Shown here: piece by piece, positions 8,542 through 11,810 of the stretch
Layout of the letters: the number at the start of each line of letters is the position of its first letter
Position numbering within the stretch: position 1 is the first letter of the stretch
NCBI GenBank assembly: GCA_002179805.1
Contig: NAVB01000346.1
Span: forward strand, 1-11,810
Reading direction: 5' to 3'
Origin: Acanthamoeba lenticulata
Lineage: Eukaryota > Discosea > Longamoebia > Acanthamoebidae
DNA: 11,810 nt
Notes under the pieces: generated by a model
The model's database searches: none
The model's input: the letters and a program-made list of their open reading frames with translations, nothing else
What the model was told of the DNA's origin: nothing
Made by a program: the position numbers and the translations under genes

Positions 8542-8616
8542 GGTCGCGTAGTTCAGTCTGGTGGAACGCCAGCTCATAAAAGCTGGAGGGCGCAGGATCA
8601 AAGCCTGCCGTGACCA
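8542..8616 (+). tRNA. tRNA-Met-like gene (anticodon CAT) with a non-standard anticodon loop
   Basis: The sequence folds as a cloverleaf. The acceptor stem GGTCGCG (8542-8548) pairs over 7 bp with CGTGACC (8609-8615), with one G-T pair and discriminator A8616. The D arm is GTTC/GAAC (8551-8554/8564-8567) with a GG in its loop. The anticodon stem CCAGC/GCTGG (8569-8573/8582-8586) is perfect. The variable loop is 5 nt. The T arm GCAGG/CCTGC (8592-8596/8604-8608) has loop ATCAAAG. T8 and an A-box-like TAGTTCAGTCTGG are present. A T7 run starts 5 bp downstream, fitting Pol III termination. CCA is not encoded. Oddly, the anticodon loop TCATAAAA (8574-8581) has 8 nt instead of 7, and the T-loop departs from TTCRA. 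It may be a functional variant, a tRNA-derived element or a decaying copy. Confidence 0.65.
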
Positions 8617-8620
8617 TCTA

Positions 8621-8640
8621 TTTTTTTATTTTATTTTTTA
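8621..8640. terminator. T-rich tract: Pol III terminator (+) and MND1 poly(A) signals (-)
   Basis: On the plus strand T7 (8621-8627) follows the tRNA-like gene closely, as a Pol III terminator should. On the minus strand the same bases give two overlapping AATAAA signals (8635-8630 and 8630-8625), about 53-58 bp beyond the MND1 stop codon at 8690-8688. Confidence 0.6.
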
Positions 8641-8687
8641 TCTCTGCTGAATGAGGCTTTGTACATTGACACAAGGACTCCAACTGT

Positions 8688-9775
8688 TCAGTCCACGTAG
8701 TCGATATCCTCGGGCACGCCAAAGTTGGCGTTGAAGGCCTCCTCCTCAATGCCAAACTTCTCCGAGCACCACTTGCGCAGTGTGAGGATGTTATCTGTCC
8801 ACCGGTTGGCCGCGTCTCGGGCTTCCGCAATATCGCTCTCTGCCGGCCACACGCAGTAGTAAGCCTTCTTCTGTCATTGTCCCCGGTGTGAGGAACAGCA
8901 ACAAACGAACCCATGTCTTCGATCAACTCCGGATCAAATTCGATGTACTTCTTGACCTCGCCCTTGAGTTCGGCGTTCTTGGCGCGCAACTCTTCCAACT
9001 TGGCCAACTTCGCGTCACGCTCATCCTACGCAGAGAATGAAGGTCAACCATTTAACCCAGCGTAGAGTTGGACAGAGACGGCCCAAAGAAGGGGTGAGTG
9101 TCAAGCTCCGTACCGACTCCTCTCTTCCCTTCGTGGAAGACCTTTCTTGTGAGTGAAGGTCGTCTCGCTTGCGCTTGAGTCCATCAACCTCTTCTTGGAG
9201 CTTTCGAATGATGTTCGTTTTCTGTGCAACATGTAGCAATGTGGAGTACATTCGTCACAGTGGCCCTAAAATGCAATGGCATGATCAAGAAGCTGGAGGG
9301 AACATGAAAAACGCACGGTTATCAGCGTTTGGGACGGGAACGACCAATAGTAATTGGTAGTGCCCACTTTGTCAAGCATGATGTCGCCATCATCCACAAG
9401 GCCCTGGGCCACGTCCTTCACGGACTGGGGCACTGCACAGCGGTAGCAGTCAGGACAGTGTCCACGAAACAATAAAACCAGCCACAGGCAGCGACGCACC
9501 GATGCCCTTTTCTTTCTTGGCCAAGTTTTCCAATTCCTTCAGGGTGAAGGCATCTTTCTGCTCCCAGGGACGTTGAGCCGTCAGACAAGCACGAGAAAAA
9601 GGGCAGGAAGAAGTGGAACAAACCTTTTCGTGTAGCAAGTCCAGCAACCGCTTCCGCTTCTCCTCATATGAAAGTCCCTTCTTCTTCGACTGCCGCGGCA
9701 GTCGTGGTTTTTTGTCAATTACAAACCAAGATGCAAGACAATTGCGAAAAAATTTGCAGCTGGCTCTCGCACCAT
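8688..9775 (-). CDS. MND1: MND1, meiotic nuclear division protein 1
   Basis: Seven coding exons: 9775-9773 (the ATG alone), 9689-9624, 9557-9500, 9432-9317, 9221-9114, 9025-8911 and 8839-8688 (TGA). Introns are 66-95 bp. The joined protein is 205 residues, the usual length for the family. Landmarks in order: MSKKKGLSYEEK at the start, a winged-helix region with LKELENLAKKEKGI, SLVDDG-like GLVDDGDIM, the hallmark NYYWSFPS, a central coiled coil (KLQEEVDGLKRKRDDL, LEELRAKNAELKGEVKKY), and the C-terminal ANRWTDNI, KWCSEKFGIEE and PEDIDYVD. MND1 pairs with HOP2 in the nucleus and stimulates DMC1/RAD51 strand invasion during meiotic recombination. HOP2 is not in this window. The gene shares a short divergent promoter with the BTB gene, and its 3' end abuts a tRNA-like gene on the other strand. 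The single-codon first exon is supported by the exact match of the joined start to the family. Confidence 0.93.
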
Positions 9776-9973
9776 TGTGCTCTTGATCAAGATTGCTGGC
9801 GTGCACTTGTGGAAGGTTGTAAAATGCTGTGGTTGTGCCCACAAATTAGACCTTCTATTGTTGCCCGTTGATTCCAGGGATTCCAGGAATGCTGAAATAT
9901 TATTGTAAAAAATTTTAGCCTGTTATGTGAACTTGCTGTGTGGGCCAGAAAAAGAAGAACTGGTGGCGTGAGG
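9776..9973. promoter_or_regulatory. Bidirectional promoter region between MND1 and the UBA-BTB gene
   Basis: Only 198 bp separate the ATG codons of two divergent genes. It is more A/T-rich than the exons, notably around 9895-9925. It carries a tandem 9-bp repeat GATTCCAGG at 9870-9878 and 9879-9887; the second copy overlaps ATTCCAGGAAT (9880-9890), an inverted repeat with a one-base centre. No classical TATA box is evident. Confidence 0.5.
9870..9887. repeat. Tandem 9-bp repeat GATTCCAGG x2
   Basis: Two exact adjacent copies, with the palindromic ATTCCAGGAAT at 9880-9890 overlapping the second. The location, midway in the divergent promoter, makes it a candidate factor-binding site. Confidence 0.6.
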
Positions 9974-11810
9974 ATGGAGGAGGACCTTGTTGCCACCTTC
10001 AGTGCTGTTACTGGGGCGGATGATGAAGCGGCACGTTTCTTTATGGAGATGTCTGGCTGGAATATGGAGGTAACATTGATCGTCTTGCTCCCCTTGGCAT
10101 AGCCGCCACCTGTTTTCTCACCGGGCCACATGTGACTCTAGCAAGCGGTCAGTGCTTTCTTTGACCAAGGAGGGGTCGCAACCCTTCCTGCTCGCTCCAC
10201 TCCCATAGACATTCCTCAGCGGTATGCGCGTGTTACCGGGTTGCCTCCCCTGTTGTGCGACGAGGCCTCACCCATCCTCGCTCGCTCTAGGATGGACGTC
10301 GCGAAGGAACCCATCGAAAGAGCAGTGTCCTTTGTGCCCTCGGCCTATGGTAGCCATTTACACAAGGGGTTGCACCAACTGCTCACGATGCCGTTGTTTG
10401 CCGACGTCACCCTGAATGTGTTCGAGGATGGGCAAGGCGAGCCCATCCGTATCCCTGCCCATAAGTTCCTGCTCTCCTTGGCTTCACAGGAGTTCAAGGC
10501 CCTCCTTTGTGCGTCTTACTCTCTTTATTCTTCGCGAGGGGAAGTAGGACTCACCACTTTCGTGTCCCTCTCTGCATACAGTTGCCGACAGGGAAGACGG
10601 TACGCCCACTCATTCACCAGTACTTCAACGTGGCTCCCTTCCACCAGCCTCATGTTTGCCTGTGGCACAGCCATGGACGAAGAAGATGGGAGGGTTGCTG
10701 TGGTGAAGGAAGTCGACGTCGAGCTCGGGCACATTCCGCTTCGCATCTTCCGGAACATGCTTGAGTACATCTATACAGGTCGGTTCTTGTCCAACCCCTC
10801 CCTGTGGTATGATAATGGGAAGGAAGGAAGGAAGCTAATGATAATGAGCCAAGCAGGCACAACATCGTTCGACGAGTCCGAGCTTCTGCTGCTGATTGAA
10901 GTCGCAGCCAAATACCAGGTCGCCTCGCTGCGCGAGAAGTGCGGCGAGATGTTGTATGGCGAAAACAAGGACGTCGCGTCGCTCATGGTACTGTACTCCC
11001 ACACAACACTTCCACAAGCTACAGTAGCCACTCACAGCCGGGGTGCGTGAGAGTAGGAGATTGCGGCGACGTATGGCTGTGTCAAGCTGGCGCAGCTGTG
11101 TGCCCAATACTTTGCCCGCAACTGGACGAAGGCGTCCAAGGTTAAGTCTCCTTGCAGCCTCCCCATCGACATCATGGACGTCTCATAGATTTGAGTTGCG
11201 GACAGGATGGCACGCTGATGCGGCTTAGCCCAGAAATGTGGGAGGGGCTGCTGTGCCGTGATGAAATCGAGGCCTTCGAGGAGGATATCTTCGCAGCGCT
11301 CCTTCAGTATGCGCAGGATCAGGCCTATGAACGGTGCGATTGTTTTTTGTTTTGTTTTGTTTTGTTTTTTGTTTTTTTGTTTTGTTTTTTTATTTTATTT
11401 TTGCTTGTAGCCATTCTCTGGCCTCCTTGTCGCTTACGTCCTGTCGCAGGGCCGATCGCGTGCTGGAGAGACTGCTGCCGCTGATCCGGTTCCCTCTACT
11501 CGAGACCAGTTTTCTGCTCGAGGAGGTGGGCAAGAGCCCCGTCCTGGAGATCCTGCCCGTTACACACGAGCTCTTGCATGAGGCGTTCAGGTGGCTCTCC
11601 ACTCTATCCCTGTACATAACACTTGTGTGTCTGACCTCCGTCGTGCGTTCAGATATAAGCTTCATCCCTCGCAAAGCACTCTCACCAAACGCTGTAAACC
11701 GAGAAAAGGTGCTTTCGCGTTTCCTCTGCATCGTTCATGACATTTGCTCACGGTCGGACTGTGTTCAGGCGCATTGAAGTGGTCAAATACGGACAAGAGC
11801 GACTACATCA
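9974..11810 (+). CDS. UBA-BTB-BACK domain protein (3' end missing)
   Basis: Ten exons are visible: 9974-10069, 10142-10508, 10582-10599 (18 nt), 10671-10778, 10857-10987, 11057-11140, 11206-11333, 11450-11590, 11653-11708 and 11769-11810 (runs off the window). About 390 residues are seen. Residues 1-43 form a UBA-like three-helix unit of the p47/UBX type (FSAVTGADDEAARFFMEMSG, then WNMEQAVSAFFDQGG). A linker of about 60 residues follows, then a BTB/POZ domain (about 107-225: MPLFADVTLNVF, RIPAHKFLLSLAS, MLEYIYTG, LLIEVAAKYQV). A BACK-like helical domain follows (about 230-370: EIAATYGCVKLAQLC, LLCRDEIEAFEEDIFAALLQ, EAFRYKLHPSQ). The last residues, ALKWSNTDKSDYI, may open a further beta-rich domain such as SPRY; this is a weak guess. 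BTB-BACK proteins often bring substrates to CUL3 ubiquitin ligases, and a UBA-like domain could bind ubiquitin. Function here is inferred. Intron 11334-11449 is T-rich. Confidence 0.82.
11341..11403. repeat. T-rich TTTTG-type low-complexity tract in an intron
   Basis: Imperfect TTTTG and longer T runs fill the middle of BTB-gene intron 11334-11449 upstream of its acceptor. Open frames through it give poly-Phe and are not real coding sequence. Confidence 0.9.

Noticed and set aside
10241..11050. A continuous 269-codon BTB protein without introns
   Set aside because: The frame stays open through introns only because their combined lengths are multiples of three. Splicing restores a normal BTB core, and the frame ends in intron sequence.
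11334..11484. Hydrophobic poly-Phe open frames
   Set aside because: They are translations of the T-rich intron tract, not membrane proteins.
11591..11768. A single 178-bp intron before the last visible exon of the BTB gene
   Set aside because: An internal exon 11653-11708 with two normal introns (62 and 60 bp) extends EAFR to EAFRYKLHPSQ, as expected at the end of a BACK domain, so it was preferred.
1..11810. Mobile element, CRISPR array, prophage or bacterial operon
   Set aside because: There is no transposase or reverse transcriptase frame, no terminal repeats and no spaced direct repeats. The genes are spliced and lack bacterial ribosome-binding sites.

Overview
The window looks like nuclear DNA of a GC-rich, intron-dense protist, most likely an amoebozoan of the Acanthamoeba kind. 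I infer this from very short spliceosomal introns (41 modelled, mostly 58-95 bp, donors often GTACG or GTGCG), GC-rich exons, intergenic gaps of a few hundred bases or less, and meiotic, BTB and EGF-type proteins. Almost no gene is a single open frame. I rebuilt exons by hand from GT..AG sites, codon phase and family similarity, so exon borders are predictions.

Layout, left to right. (1) The 3' end of a coiled-coil protein gene (+, to 391). (2) A small gene (+, 765-1426) for a 175-residue protein with a myristoylation-type N-terminus and a LIM-like half zinc finger. (3) A membrane-targeted SAM-dependent O-methyltransferase (-, 3185-1574), tail to tail with gene 2. (4) A secreted 702-residue protein (-, 6341-3404) joining an agarase-like (GH50-like) TIM barrel, an EGF-like module and a degenerate GH16-like domain. 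(5) A paralogous membrane-anchored O-methyltransferase (-, about 8508-6690). (6) A tRNA-Met-like gene (+, 8542-8616). (7) MND1, the meiotic recombination factor (-, 9775-8688), rebuilt at 205 residues. (8) The start of a UBA-BTB-BACK protein (+, 9974 to the window end), sharing a 198-bp divergent promoter region with MND1.

The central block of three minus-strand genes (methyltransferase, secreted glycoside hydrolase, methyltransferase) is the most suggestive neighbourhood. All three products carry an N-terminal hydrophobic targeting segment, so they may all act in the secretory pathway or at the cell surface, for example on a polysaccharide or secreted metabolite. That link is inference from position and targeting only.

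Other notable points are a tRNA-like gene with an apparent 8-nt anticodon loop, whose T-rich Pol III terminator is also the AATAAA region of MND1 on the other strand; an MND1 start exon whose coding part is only the ATG; an 18-nt frame-neutral microexon in the BTB domain; and strong intron-position turnover between the two methyltransferase paralogues. I saw no mobile element, CRISPR array or rRNA.
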